In this document: piece after piece, positions 26,763 to 35,656 of the stretch
How positions within the stretch are numbered: position 1 is the first letter of the stretch
Layout: the number at the start of each line of letters is the position of its first letter
Assembly: GCA_036491115.1 (NCBI GenBank)
Contig: DASXCQ010000033.1
Span: 1 to 64,000, forward strand
Length of the DNA: 64,000 nucleotides
Origin: DATEPR01 sp036491115
GTDB lineage: Bacteria; Actinomycetota; Actinomycetes; Mycobacteriales; Pseudonocardiaceae
Direction: 5' to 3'
Notes under the pieces: generated by a model
What the model was told of the DNA's origin: nothing
The model's input: the letters and a program-made list of their open reading frames with translations, nothing else
Databases searched by the model: none
Made by a program: the position numbers and the translations under genes

Positions 26763-28694
26763 ATGCGCCGCAACGCAGTGCCCCTCACCGTCGACGGTCG
26801 GCCGGTCCGATGGCTCGGCGCGAACTTCTGGTCCGCGTCCGGCGGCCCACTGATGTGGCGCAACTACGACCCCTCGCTGGTCGCCGACGAACTGAGGGTG
26901 CTGCACGAGCACGGCATGACGATGACCAGATCGTTCTTCTACTGGCCGGACTTCATGCCGGAGCCGGACCGGATCGACGACCGGATGGCCGAGCGGTTCG
27001 CCGACTTCCTCGACCGGCACACCGAGGCCGGCATGACCACCGTGCCGACGTTCATCGTCGGCCACATGTCGGGGGAGAACTGGGATCCTGCCTGGCGCGG
27101 CGGGCGCGACCTCTACAGCGACGTCTGGTTGGTGGCCCGGCAGGCGTGGTTCGCGGGCGAGATGGTCCGGCGGTTCACCAGCCACCCCGCGATCGCCGGG
27201 TGGCTGGTGTCCAACGAGATGCCCATCTACGGCGAACCGGCGACCCGTGAGGTGGTCACGGCGTGGGCGCAGTTGATCAGAGACGCCGTGCGCGCGGCGG
27301 GCGGCCAACAGCCCTTCTCGCTCGGCGACGGCGCGTGGGGAATGGAGATCACCGGTCGGGACAACGGATTCTCCGTCCGTGACATCGCCGGTCTCGTCGA
27401 CTTCCTCGGTCCGCACGTCTACCGGATGGAGGATGACCAGGTTCGGCAGCACTACGCTGCCGCGTGGATCTGTGAGCTGGCCGGCACGTTCGGTCGACCG
27501 GTCGTGCTGGAGGAGTTCGGCGTCTCGTCGGACTTCGTGTCCGACGACAACGCGGCCCACTACTACCGACAGGTACTCCACAACTCGCTGTTGGCCGGTG
27601 CCACCGGCTGGATCGGCTGGAACAACACCGACTACGACGGTCTGGCCGACCAGGACCCGTACCGACACCACTCCTTCGAGATGCACTTCGGCCTGACCGA
27701 TTCGGCCGGGCGACCCAAGCCCGCGCTCGCCGAGTTCCGGCTCTTCGCCGACGTGTTGGACGCCGTCGACGTCCTACATTGTCGCCGCGCCGATGTCGAC
27801 GCCGTGCTGGTCGTGTCGTCCTACTTGGACACACACTATCCGTTCACCGAGCTCGACGATCCTCCGTACGTGTACGCGACACTGCGCCAGGCGTACGTGT
27901 CGGCACGGCTGGCCGACCTACCCGTCGCGGTGAGCAGGGAGAGCGACGGGCTCGCCGAGGACGCCAGGCTGTACCTGGTGCCGTCGACCAAACAACTGCT
28001 CAGCCCGACCTGGCGACGTCTCGACGAGTTGGCGCAGGCGGGCGCCGTCGTCTACGTGTCCTACTCTCCGGGCGCGCACCCCGTGCAACGCGGACCGTGG
28101 TACGCCAACCTGAACGGGATGTTCGGCGTCCGCCACCGCCTACGCTACGGGCTGGTCGACCCGGTCACCGACAGTGAGGTCACCTTCACCTTCACCAGGC
28201 CGTTCGGCACCCTGGCCGAAGGGACCGAACTGCGATTCGCCGCCGCCGGCACGGTGGACAGTCGGGTCTATCTGCCCGTCGATCCGGTCGATGCCGAAGT
28301 GATCGCGGTCGACGGACACGGCAGGCCGGCGCTGTTGCTGCGGCGGGTCGGTGAGGGGGCCGTGGTGTTCTGCACCTACCCGCTGGAGCACATGGCATCC
28401 GTCACGCCGGCCGTGAACCCTGACGCCGGCCAGGCGCTCTACGGCGCACTGGCCGCGTTCGCCGGCCTCGACCGGCCCGTCACCGTGGACGACCCGAGGG
28501 TCGCCGCCGACATCCTCTGCCATGCCGACGGCAGGAGGTTCCTGTGGCTGGTCAGCCAATGCGACGGCGAACTGACCGTCAAGCCGACCCTCGCGGCCGG
28601 ACTCACACTGCGCGGGTTGACCTGCGACGACATCGACAGCGCGGTCACACTCGGACCGTTCGGAGTGGGCGTGTACGAGATCGTCACCTGCTGA
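26763..28694 (+). CDS. GH5-like glycoside hydrolase (cellulase/mannosidase type)
   Basis: 643 residues without signal peptide, so cytoplasmic. A (beta/alpha)8 glycosidase domain at the N-terminus has WLGANFWSASGG (about 17-28), the acid/base Glu152 in SNEMP and the nucleophile Glu251 in LEEFG. The C-terminal 250 residues form a beta-rich region. This is the clan A arrangement of GH5, and the closest functional guess is an exo-acting beta-mannosidase or beta-glucosidase on imported oligosaccharides. GAGAGGAG lies 8 nt before ATG. It is divergent from LacI and shares its operator with the importer. Confidence 0.75.
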   Translation: MRRNAVPLTVDGRPVRWLGANFWSASGGPLMWRNYDPSLVADELRVLHEHGMTMTRSFFYWPDFMPEPDRIDDRMAERFADFLDRHTEAGMTTVPTFIVGHMSGENWDPAWRGGRDLYSDVWLVARQAWFAGEMVRRFTSHPAIAGWLVSNEMPIYGEPATREVVTAWAQLIRDAVRAAGGQQPFSLGDGAWGMEITGRDNGFSVRDIAGLVDFLGPHVYRMEDDQVRQHYAAAWICELAGTFGRPVVLEEFGVSSDFVSDDNAAHYYRQVLHNSLLAGATGWIGWNNTDYDGLADQDPYRHHSFEMHFGLTDSAGRPKPALAEFRLFADVLDAVDVLHCRRADVDAVLVVSSYLDTHYPFTELDDPPYVYATLRQAYVSARLADLPVAVSRESDGLAEDARLYLVPSTKQLLSPTWRRLDELAQAGAVVYVSYSPGAHPVQRGPWYANLNGMFGVRHRLRYGLVDPVTDSEVTFTFTRPFGTLAEGTELRFAAAGTVDSRVYLPVDPVDAEVIAVDGHGRPALLLRRVGEGAVVFCTYPLEHMASVTPAVNPDAGQALYGALAAFAGLDRPVTVDDPRVAADILCHADGRRFLWLVSQCDGELTVKPTLAAGLTLRGLTCDDIDSAVTLGPFGVGVYEIVTC

Positions 28695-28814
28695 CCGCGA
28701 GTCGCAGGCACCTTGGCCGGCGCGCTGACCGGTCCGATGGCGCACGGGCCGTACCGGACGAAGATCGACAAGGTCCGGTCGCACCGGGTCGTGCGTTTGT
28801 CTCGATGTGGCGAA

Positions 28815-28843
28815 TCACCTGGATCCGGTGACGGCTTCTCACC
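28815..28843 (+). promoter_or_regulatory. Composite operator, copy B (upstream of MFS exporter)
   Basis: TCACC at 28815, GGTGA at 28827 and TCACC at 28839, exactly 12 bp apart. The spacer of the first pair is TGGATCC, matching the nnnATCC seen in copies A and C. The motif ends 81 bp before the GTG start at 28925. Downstream of the third half-site TGCCGGCGGCGAC matches the other copies. Confidence 0.75.
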
Positions 28844-28924
28844 TTGCCGGCGGCGACAGTGGCCCTGTCGCGAAAGCTCGCACGGCCGCCAGGGACGTAC
28901 TCCGATGCAGGGGGGACACACACC

Positions 28925-30583
28925 GTGGCATCACCAGCCTCCGGCGCGGACAGCGCCTCCGACCCGCCCAGCCGGTGGTCGGCCTCGGGCAGGCGGTCCG
29001 CGACCCGGAGTGCGGCCCCGACCGGTGCCAGGGCCGGCGGCGGCAACCGCCGTCTGGCTTTGCTGGTCATTGCCACCGCCCAGCTCATGGTGGTGCTCGA
29101 CTCCACCATCGTCAACGTGGCGTTGCCGCATGTGCAGAGTGCGCTCGGCTTCTCCGGCAGCGGCCTGGAGTGGGTGGTGAACGCCTACGCGGTCACCTTC
29201 GGCGGCCTGCTCCTGCTGGGCGGCCGGGCCGGTGACATCCTCGGCCGACGGCGGGTGTTCGTCTTCGGGCTGCTGCTGTTCTCCGTGGCGTCGCTGCTCG
29301 GTGGGTTCGCCACCAGCCAGTGGTGGCTGCTCGCCGCGAGGGCGCTCCAGGGCGTCGGCGGTGCGGTGATCGCGCCGACCGCGCTGGCGCTGATCACCGC
29401 CAACTTTCCCGAAGGCGGCGAGCGCAACAGAGCGTTCAGCGTCTACGCGGCGATGGCCGGCGCGGGCAGCGCGGTGGGCCTGTTGCTGGGCGGCCTGCTG
29501 ACCACTTACCTGTCGTGGCGGTGGGTGATGTTCGTCAACGTCCCGATCGGGATCGTCGTGGCGGCCGCGGCGCCGCGGGTACTGGCCGAATGGCCCCGCA
29601 GGCCGGGCCGGATCGACGTGGCCGGCGCGGTGACCGGCACCGGCGGCGTCGCGCTGCTCGTCTACGGCCTGTCCAGGGCTGCCGCCGGGTCCGACGGGGT
29701 GTCGCACTGGGGTGACGTGCCGGTGCTGGCGTCGCTGGCCGCGTCCGTGGTGCTTCTCGTGTCCTTCGTGCTGATCGAGATGCGCAGCCCTCACCCGTTG
29801 CTCCCGCTGCGGATACTCGCCGATCGCAACCGGTCGGGTGCCTATCTGGTCATGCTGTGCGTCGCCACCGCGCTGTTCGGCCTGTTCTTCTTCCTCACCC
29901 TGTTCATGCAGACCGTGCTCGGCTACAACGCGATCCGCTCGGGCATCGCCTACCTGCCCTTCGCCGTCGGGGTCGTGACCGCGTCCGCGCTGGCCTCGCA
30001 GCTGGTGGCGCGGATCGGCGCCCGGCCGGTGATCCTGGCCGGCACCGCCGCGGTCGCGGGCGGGACGTTCTGGTTCTCCATGCTGACCGTGCACTCCGGC
30101 TACGCCGGCCAACTACTCGGCCCGCTGCTGGTGACCTCGTTCGGGCTCGGCCTGGTGTTCGTACCGCTGTCCCTGGTCTCCCTGCACAACGTGGCAGAAC
30201 AGGACTCCGGCGTCGCCTCCAGCCTGCTCAACGCCGGCCAGCAGATCGGCGGCGCGATCGGGCTCGCACTGCTGGGCACGGTTGCCTGGACGGCCGTCGC
30301 CGGGAGTGTCCGGACCCAGACCGCGGCGAACCCCGGCGCGCCCCCGTCCGCGTCCGTCTACAGCCAGGCCCTGGCAGTCGGCTTCTCCCGGGGGTTCGAG
30401 GTCGCCGCGGGGGTCGCGCTGCTCGCGGTGCTCGTCGCGATCGCCACCATCCGGATCCGCCGCCAGGAACTGACCGGCGCGGTGCCCGCGCCGCGACAGG
30501 AGGCAGCGCCACCCGAGACCGCGCAGCTGCATGAGGACCGTGCCGCGCTGGCCAAGGCGGTCCGTCCCTGTCGGCTGTGCTAG
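28925..30583 (+). CDS. MFS drug-efflux transporter (DHA2, 14-TM type)
   Basis: 552 residues from GTG 28925, which has AGGGGGG 9-10 nt upstream. After a polar N-terminus of about 40 residues, fourteen helices follow. DHA2 hallmarks: LDSTIVNVALPHVQ (motif D, helix 1), LGGRAGDILGRRR (motif A) and GLLLGGLLTTYLSWRW (motif C region). Such proton antiporters export quinones, dyes and antibiotics. Located under operator copy B, so it is probably the export arm of the LAL regulon. A longer frame from 28844 would run through the operator region and is not used. Confidence 0.85.
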   Translation: MASPASGADSASDPPSRWSASGRRSATRSAAPTGARAGGGNRRLALLVIATAQLMVVLDSTIVNVALPHVQSALGFSGSGLEWVVNAYAVTFGGLLLLGGRAGDILGRRRVFVFGLLLFSVASLLGGFATSQWWLLAARALQGVGGAVIAPTALALITANFPEGGERNRAFSVYAAMAGAGSAVGLLLGGLLTTYLSWRWVMFVNVPIGIVVAAAAPRVLAEWPRRPGRIDVAGAVTGTGGVALLVYGLSRAAAGSDGVSHWGDVPVLASLAASVVLLVSFVLIEMRSPHPLLPLRILADRNRSGAYLVMLCVATALFGLFFFLTLFMQTVLGYNAIRSGIAYLPFAVGVVTASALASQLVARIGARPVILAGTAAVAGGTFWFSMLTVHSGYAGQLLGPLLVTSFGLGLVFVPLSLVSLHNVAEQDSGVASSLLNAGQQIGGAIGLALLGTVAWTAVAGSVRTQTAANPGAPPSASVYSQALAVGFSRGFEVAAGVALLAVLVAIATIRIRRQELTGAVPAPRQEAAPPETAQLHEDRAALAKAVRPCRLC

Positions 30584-30600
30584 CCGACACGTCGCAGAAA

Positions 30601-30629
30601 TCACCGTGATCCGGTGAGGCTGCCTCACC
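30601..30629 (+). promoter_or_regulatory. Composite operator, copy C (upstream of esterase-LuxR operon)
   Basis: TCACC at 30601, GGTGA at 30613 and TCACC at 30625, with spacer GTGATCC. It is followed by TGTCCGGCAGCAAC, matching copy B. It lies 69 bp before the esterase start at 30699 and only 17 bp after the exporter stop. It heads the operon that contains the LAL regulator, so autoregulation is likely. Confidence 0.77.
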
Positions 30630-30698
30630 TGTCCGGCAGCAACGCTGACAGTCGCTCGCCCGGGCGCTGCCGGAATTCCGACCGACGGGAGATGCTCC

Positions 30699-31613
30699 GT
30701 GAGCACCGAACAGCGAGAGAACCTCGACGCGATCCTGCGGCAGTCGGCCTTTTCCGCCGACGGCGACGTCAACGAACAGCGCCGGCAGCTTCGGGAGTTG
30801 CTGTCGGCGCAGCCGCTGCCCGCCGACGTGACCGTGACCACGGCCGCGCTGGGCGGCGTCCCGACCGCCGAGATCACGGTCGACGGGGTCGCACCTCGCC
30901 ATGCCGTCCTGTACTTCCACGGCGGCGTGTACGTCATGGGGGACGCCGCCCTCGCCGCTGACCTGGCCGCGCAGGTGGGCAGGCGGACCAGCGCCAAGGT
31001 CATCTCCGTCGACTACCGGCTCGCCCCGGAGCACCCGTATCCGGCGGCCCTCGACGACGCCCTGGCCGCCTACGAAGCACTCCTGCGCGATGGCATTGCC
31101 CCCTCGGACATCGTCTTCGCGGGCGAGTCGGCCGGCGGTGGACTCGCCGTCGCCACCCTGCTCAACGCCCGTGATCGCGGGCTCCCGCTGCCCGCAGCGA
31201 CCTTCGCCATGTCGCCGTATGTCGACCTCACCCTGGCCGGGGCGACCATGCGGTCCAAGCAGGAGGTCGACCCGCTGATGAGCTACCCGGCACTACAGGC
31301 CAGGGTCCCCGACTACACGTCCGGCCACGATGCCGCTCTCGGCCTCATCAGCCCCGTGTTCGCCGACCTCTCCGGCCTGCCCCCCTTGATCATCCAGGCC
31401 GGGACGCACGAGGTTCTCCTCGACGACGCCGTCCGCCTCGCCAGGGCGGCCGCCATCGCCGACGTCCAGGTCACCCTCGACATCACCCCTGGCGTGCCAC
31501 ACGTCTTCCAGGCCTATCACGCGATCCTCGACGAGGCGGCAGCCGCGTTGGACAGAGCCGGACAGTTCCTGTCGGCGCACCTCGCCGGTGCGGAACGCGT
31601 CACTGCCCGGTGA
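30699..31613 (+). CDS. Alpha/beta hydrolase, HSL-type esterase
   Basis: 304 residues of the hormone-sensitive-lipase-like family. The oxyanion HGG motif is in LYFHGGVYVMG (about 70-80); the nucleophile Ser is in GESAGGGLA (about 139-147). The C-terminal catalytic His is in GVPHVFQAY (about 266-274), with the Asp expected about 30 residues earlier. GTG 30699 has GGGAGA 9 nt upstream. First gene of the copy-C operon (esterase, Ddn-type enzyme, SnoaL-like, LuxR). Confidence 0.87.
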   Translation: MSTEQRENLDAILRQSAFSADGDVNEQRRQLRELLSAQPLPADVTVTTAALGGVPTAEITVDGVAPRHAVLYFHGGVYVMGDAALAADLAAQVGRRTSAKVISVDYRLAPEHPYPAALDDALAAYEALLRDGIAPSDIVFAGESAGGGLAVATLLNARDRGLPLPAATFAMSPYVDLTLAGATMRSKQEVDPLMSYPALQARVPDYTSGHDAALGLISPVFADLSGLPPLIIQAGTHEVLLDDAVRLARAAAIADVQVTLDITPGVPHVFQAYHAILDEAAAALDRAGQFLSAHLAGAERVTAR

Positions 31614-31646
31614 AAGGTCTCATCTCGTGAACGACAGGAGTTCGAC

Positions 31647-32075
31647 ATGAGCGACGCGCTCAACTGGAACGCGAAGACCATCGCGGAGTTCCGCGCGAAC
31701 CAGGGCAGGGTCGGCGGGACCTTCGAGGGCGCTCCGATGGTCCTGGTGCATCACCGCGGCCGCACGAGCGGCCGGGAGTACGTCACGCCGACCATGTACC
31801 TCCCGCACGACACCGAGCCGGACATCATCTACGTCTTCGCGACCAAGGGCGGGGCACCCACCAATCCGGACTGGTACCACAACCTCGCGGCGGCCGGTGC
31901 CGGCAGTGTCGAACGCGGAACAGAGACGTACCAGGTGACTGTCCGCGAAGTGACCGGCGCCGACCACGATCGCGTCTACGCCGAACAGGCTGGCCGCTAC
32001 CCGGGCTTCGCCGAGTACGCCCGCCAGACCGCGGGCATCCGCACCATTCCCGTACTCGAACTTCGGCGGGCGTAG
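31647..32075 (+). CDS. Ddn-type deazaflavin (F420)-dependent nitroreductase family protein
   Basis: 142 residues of the split-barrel Ddn/FDR family, which uses reduced F420 to reduce quinones and other acceptors. The typical features are MVLVHHRGRTSGREYVTP (about 31-48), YVFATKGGAPTNPDWYHNL (about 62-80) and a C-terminal RTIPVLELRRA. ACAGGAG precedes the ATG. It lies 33 bp after the esterase and 22 bp before the second SnoaL-like gene, so co-transcription is likely. Confidence 0.87.
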   Translation: MSDALNWNAKTIAEFRANQGRVGGTFEGAPMVLVHHRGRTSGREYVTPTMYLPHDTEPDIIYVFATKGGAPTNPDWYHNLAAAGAGSVERGTETYQVTVREVTGADHDRVYAEQAGRYPGFAEYARQTAGIRTIPVLELRRA

Positions 32076-32097
32076 CCATACCGGATGGGAGACCGCA

Positions 32098-32565
32098 ATG
32101 ACAACGGACACCGAGGCTCTCGTGCGCCGTGCGTACCACTTCGCGGAGGGTGATGTCCTGGACGTCCAGGGGTTCGTCGACCTCTTCACCGAGGACGGTG
32201 TGTTCACCGGCATCGGAGGTGTGATCGGTCAGGAGAGCTACCGGGGTGAGCACCTGGGCGACGTGGTCGTCTGGATGGGCAAGCTGCTGCCCGACGTGCA
32301 CCGGGAACTGCACCGGGTCAACGTGCTCGGCGACGTCGTCGCGATCGAACTGTCGATCCGGGGCACCTTCCTCGGGCCGTTCGAGACGCCCCTCGGCGTG
32401 ATCCAGCCGACCGGGGCCACGCTCGACATCCCGACCGCCGACTTCTGGTACGTGCGCGACGGCAAGATCCACGAGTTCAACTGCCATATCGGTATGACAA
32501 CCCTGTTCGCGCAACTGGGCGTGCTGCCGGACTTCAGGTCCGTGGTGGCGGCGTCCGCGGGGTGA
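32098..32565 (+). CDS. SnoaL-like / NTF2-fold protein, paralogue 2
   Basis: 155 residues, nearly identical to the product of 122-595. Differences concentrate at the C-terminus (HEFNCHIGMTTLFAQLGVLP against QVFNCHVGTTTMFAQLGILP). GGGAG stands 6 nt before the ATG, the same spacing as in paralogue 1. Both genes are in operons headed by the composite operator, so duplication with retained regulation is likely. No catalytic residue can be assigned. Confidence 0.85.
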   Translation: MTTDTEALVRRAYHFAEGDVLDVQGFVDLFTEDGVFTGIGGVIGQESYRGEHLGDVVVWMGKLLPDVHRELHRVNVLGDVVAIELSIRGTFLGPFETPLGVIQPTGATLDIPTADFWYVRDGKIHEFNCHIGMTTLFAQLGVLPDFRSVVAASAG

Positions 32566-32592
32566 GGCCGACCGACCAGGTGCCATGACCGC

Positions 32593-35286
32593 GTGACCGC
32601 AACTAGCATGGCAGGCCTGGATACCAGGACAGGCCTTGTGGCGGTGGCTCCCCGGCTGATTGACCGGGTTGACCTGCTGACTGCCCTGGATCGTGCGGCG
32701 GCGAGCAAGGTGACGATCATCTCGGCCCCGGCAGGCAGCGGGAAGACGTCGCTGTTGCGCGCCTGGGCCGGCCGAACCGGCCGGCCGCACCGGCTCGCCG
32801 TCGTGCGGGTGCAGCGCGACCAGCACGACGCCCAACAGTTCTGGCTGGCCCTGCTCGACGCGATCCGGCACGTCACCGGTGCGCACGGCGGCGCGGAACC
32901 GCCGGCCGCGACACCCGAGTTCAACGGGCCGGCGATGGTCGACCGGGTGCTGTCGGAACTCGCGGACGCGCAGGGCGGCATCATGCTGGTCGTCGACGAT
33001 CTGCATGAGCTGCACACACCGGACATGCCCGACCAGCTCAACCGGCTGCTGACCAGGCTCCCGCCGAACGTGCACGCGATCCTGACCACGCGCCACGATG
33101 TGCGGTTGCGGCTACACCGGCTGCGCCTGGCCGGCGAGCTCGCCGAGATCCGCGCGGCGGACCTGCGCTTCTCCGAACGCGAAACCCGCGCGTTGCTCGA
33201 AGCCTCGGGCATCACACTGTCCGCGGCCGGGGCGGCACTGCTGCACCAGCGGACCGAGGGATGGGCCGCGGGCCTGCGGCTGGCGGCCCTCTCGCTGGCC
33301 GGCCACCGTGACCCGGAACGGTTCGTCGCCGAATTCTCCGGCACCGACCGCACGGTCGCCGAGTACCTACTCGCCGAAATGCTCGACCGGCAGCCGCCGG
33401 ACGTCCAGGACCTGCTGCTGCGCACCGCCCTGCTGGAGCGGGTCAACGGCGAGCTGGCGGACCTGCTGACCGGTCACCCGGGCAGGGAACAGATCCTGCT
33501 GAACCTCGAGGACGCCAACGCGTTCGTCGAATCGCTCGACGCCGGACGCACCTGGTTCCGCTACCACCACTTGTTCGCCGATCTGCTCCGGCTGGAACTG
33601 CGGCGCACGCTGCCAGCGGACATCCCCGCGCTGCACCGGCGCGCCGCCGGCTGGTTCACCCGGCACGGCCAGGTGGCCGAGGCCGTCCGGCACACCCAGG
33701 CGGCCGGCGACTGGCCCGAGGCGGCCCAACTGCTTGCCGACCATGCGTTCAGCCTGACCCTCGACGGGCAGGCACAGACCATGCAGGCGCTGCTGCAGGC
33801 CTTCCCGCCGGGCGCGGACCACCCCGAGCTGGCCGTGGTGCGCGCGATGGGTGACCTTGCTCAGGGGCGCCTGGACGAGGCCGCGGCCCACCTGGCGGTC
33901 GCCGAGACCTACGCCGAGACGGCACTGCCGGGTCGCCGGCGCCACCTCAGGGTGGCGATCGCGTCGCTGAACCTGTCGCTGGCCAGGCGGCGCGGTCACG
34001 TCGCCGGTGTCGTCGAACAGGCCCGATTCCTGGCCGCTCCGGTGACCGGGCCGTCCGACGAGGACATCGCTACGGGCAGCGACCTGCGCGCGGTGGCGCT
34101 GATGAATCTGGGGACCGTCGAGGCGTGGTCCCTGGGTCTGCCGGACGCGGCAGGCCACCTCCGCGAGGGCGCCGCCCTGGCCAGGGAGATCGGCCGGCCG
34201 TACCTGGAAGTCGGCTGCCTGGCGCAACTCGGCTTCGCACACATCTTCGACAGTGCTGACGTGCCGGAGATGGATGCGTTCGCCACGACCCAGCGGCGCT
34301 GCCGCGAGGCGGTCGCGCTCGCCGAACGGTACGGCTGGGGCACGGAACCGGTGATCGCGCCCGCTCTGATGACGCTCGCCAGCACGATGGTGTGGCTGGG
34401 TGAGTTCGACGAGGGCGAACGGTGGTTGCGGCGCACCGAACAGGCTCTGCGCACGGACACCGGGCCGGATGTCAGGCTGCTGCTGCACCAGACGGCCGCG
34501 ATACTGCACGCCGGTCGTGGCCGCCGCCACGAGGCGCTCGCCGAGTTCGGCGTTGCCGAGGACCTGGCATCGCGGCTGGCCGGAGCGCAGGCGCTGGCCA
34601 GCCAGATGATCAGCTGGCGGCTCGCCACGCAGGCCCGCCTCGGGCAGCCAGGCGAAGCCCGTGCCGCGCTCGCGGCGCTCGATGACCAGCGGGCCGGCTC
34701 CGGTGAGCTACGCAATGCCCGCGCGGTGATCTGCCTCGCCGAGGGCGATCCGGCCGGCGCTCTGGGCGCGTTGCGCGACGTTCTCGACGGCACGGCGCGC
34801 GTCCTGGGTTACGTCACGGTCGTCGAGGCACACCTGCTCGCCGGGCACGCCCATCGTGAGCTCGGCGACCAGCGCGCGGCGAATCAGGCCGTGGAACGCG
34901 CGCTGGGCCTGGTGGAGTCCGACCGGCTGGTCCTGCCGTTCGCGATGACCGACTCGGCCGAACTGCTCGCGGGGCTGCCCCGGCACCAGACCGCGCACGC
35001 CGCGCTGCTCGCCGACATCCTCGACATCCTGCACGGCGCATCCCCGGCGGCCGACAACGGGTCGTCGCCGCCGGTGGACGAACTCAGTCCGGGTGAGCTC
35101 AGGGTGCTGCGGTATCTGCCGACCAACCTGTCCCGGCCCGAGATCGCCGGCGAACTGTCCCTCTCGCCGAACACCGTCAGCACGCACCTGCGCAGCATCT
35201 ACGCCAAGCTCCAGGTCGGTGACCGCACCTCCGCCGTACGGCGGGCCAGGGAACTGCGGCTGCTGTCCGGCCGCCGCCCGAACTAG
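32593..35286 (+). CDS. Large ATP-binding LuxR regulator (LAL / MalT-like)
   Basis: 897 residues. The N-terminal STAND-type ATPase has Walker A APAGSGKTSLL (about 45-55) and Walker B GIMLVVDDLHEL (about 127-138). The middle has TPR-like helical repeats (about 350-780). The C-terminal LuxR HTH is LSPGELRVLRYLPTNLSRPE through SPNTVSTHLRSIYAKLQVGDRT (about 831-880). MalT-type proteins multimerise on ATP and inducer binding and recognise arrays of short sites. GTG 32593 lies 27 bp after the SnoaL-like stop; ATG 32608 is possible. Prime candidate binder of the composite sites. Confidence 0.87.
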   Translation: MTATSMAGLDTRTGLVAVAPRLIDRVDLLTALDRAAASKVTIISAPAGSGKTSLLRAWAGRTGRPHRLAVVRVQRDQHDAQQFWLALLDAIRHVTGAHGGAEPPAATPEFNGPAMVDRVLSELADAQGGIMLVVDDLHELHTPDMPDQLNRLLTRLPPNVHAILTTRHDVRLRLHRLRLAGELAEIRAADLRFSERETRALLEASGITLSAAGAALLHQRTEGWAAGLRLAALSLAGHRDPERFVAEFSGTDRTVAEYLLAEMLDRQPPDVQDLLLRTALLERVNGELADLLTGHPGREQILLNLEDANAFVESLDAGRTWFRYHHLFADLLRLELRRTLPADIPALHRRAAGWFTRHGQVAEAVRHTQAAGDWPEAAQLLADHAFSLTLDGQAQTMQALLQAFPPGADHPELAVVRAMGDLAQGRLDEAAAHLAVAETYAETALPGRRRHLRVAIASLNLSLARRRGHVAGVVEQARFLAAPVTGPSDEDIATGSDLRAVALMNLGTVEAWSLGLPDAAGHLREGAALAREIGRPYLEVGCLAQLGFAHIFDSADVPEMDAFATTQRRCREAVALAERYGWGTEPVIAPALMTLASTMVWLGEFDEGERWLRRTEQALRTDTGPDVRLLLHQTAAILHAGRGRRHEALAEFGVAEDLASRLAGAQALASQMISWRLATQARLGQPGEARAALAALDDQRAGSGELRNARAVICLAEGDPAGALGALRDVLDGTARVLGYVTVVEAHLLAGHAHRELGDQRAANQAVERALGLVESDRLVLPFAMTDSAELLAGLPRHQTAHAALLADILDILHGASPAADNGSSPPVDELSPGELRVLRYLPTNLSRPEIAGELSLSPNTVSTHLRSIYAKLQVGDRTSAVRRARELRLLSGRRPN

Positions 35287-35294
35287 GCCGACGG

Positions 35295-35323
35295 TCACCG
35301 GATTCCGGTGATCCGGGGTCACC
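35295..35323 (+). promoter_or_regulatory. Composite operator, copy D (upstream of small conserved gene)
   Basis: TCACC at 35295, GGTGA at 35307 and TCACC at 35319. Positions 35296-35310 form the palindrome CACCGGA-T-TCCGGTG. It begins 8 bp after the LuxR stop and ends only 23 bp before ATG 35347. If the site sits upstream of the transcription start as elsewhere, the mRNA must start at or very near the ATG. Confidence 0.75.
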
Positions 35324-35346
35324 TGCCAGCACTCGACCATGGCGTC

Positions 35347-35562
35347 ATGGACGCGGCACCTGCCCCCTACCTGATCCGGATCAACGGGCGCCTCGGCGCC
35401 ACGGTGCTGTCGGCGTTCCCGGCCCTGGCGCCGCGGCAGGACGGCGCGCACACGGTGCTCACCGGCCTGCTGGACCGCTCCGCGCTGTACGGCGTGCTGG
35501 CCGACATCGAGGCCCTCGGCCTCGACCTGCTCGAGCTCCAGAAGCTCCCCCCGGACACCTGA
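35347..35562 (+). CDS. Small conserved protein next to LuxR regulator
   Basis: 71 residues: an N-terminal strand pair (PYLIRINGRLG, then TVLSAFPAL), and a C-terminal helix with IEALGLDLLELQKLP. Short proteins with this RIxGRLG...LxALGLxLLE layout occur in actinomycetes, often beside LuxR or hydrolase genes; none has a function known to me. ATG 35347 is preferred over GTG 35308, which lies inside the operator. No clear ribosome binding site is visible, consistent with a leaderless mRNA. Confidence 0.7.
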   Translation: MDAAPAPYLIRINGRLGATVLSAFPALAPRQDGAHTVLTGLLDRSALYGVLADIEALGLDLLELQKLPPDT

Positions 35563-35656
35563 CAACCGCACACGACCGGAGCTGCCACGCCGCCAGTGGA
35601 AGGTAGTGAAGGCCCAGGCCAGGTGCCAGACGGCCGGTGTGGAGGGCGGGCGTCGG

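Noticed and set aside
25848..27686. Minus-strand frame of 612 codons spanning lacI and the glycosidase
   Set aside because: It crosses the divergent promoter and operator and has no recognisable domain.
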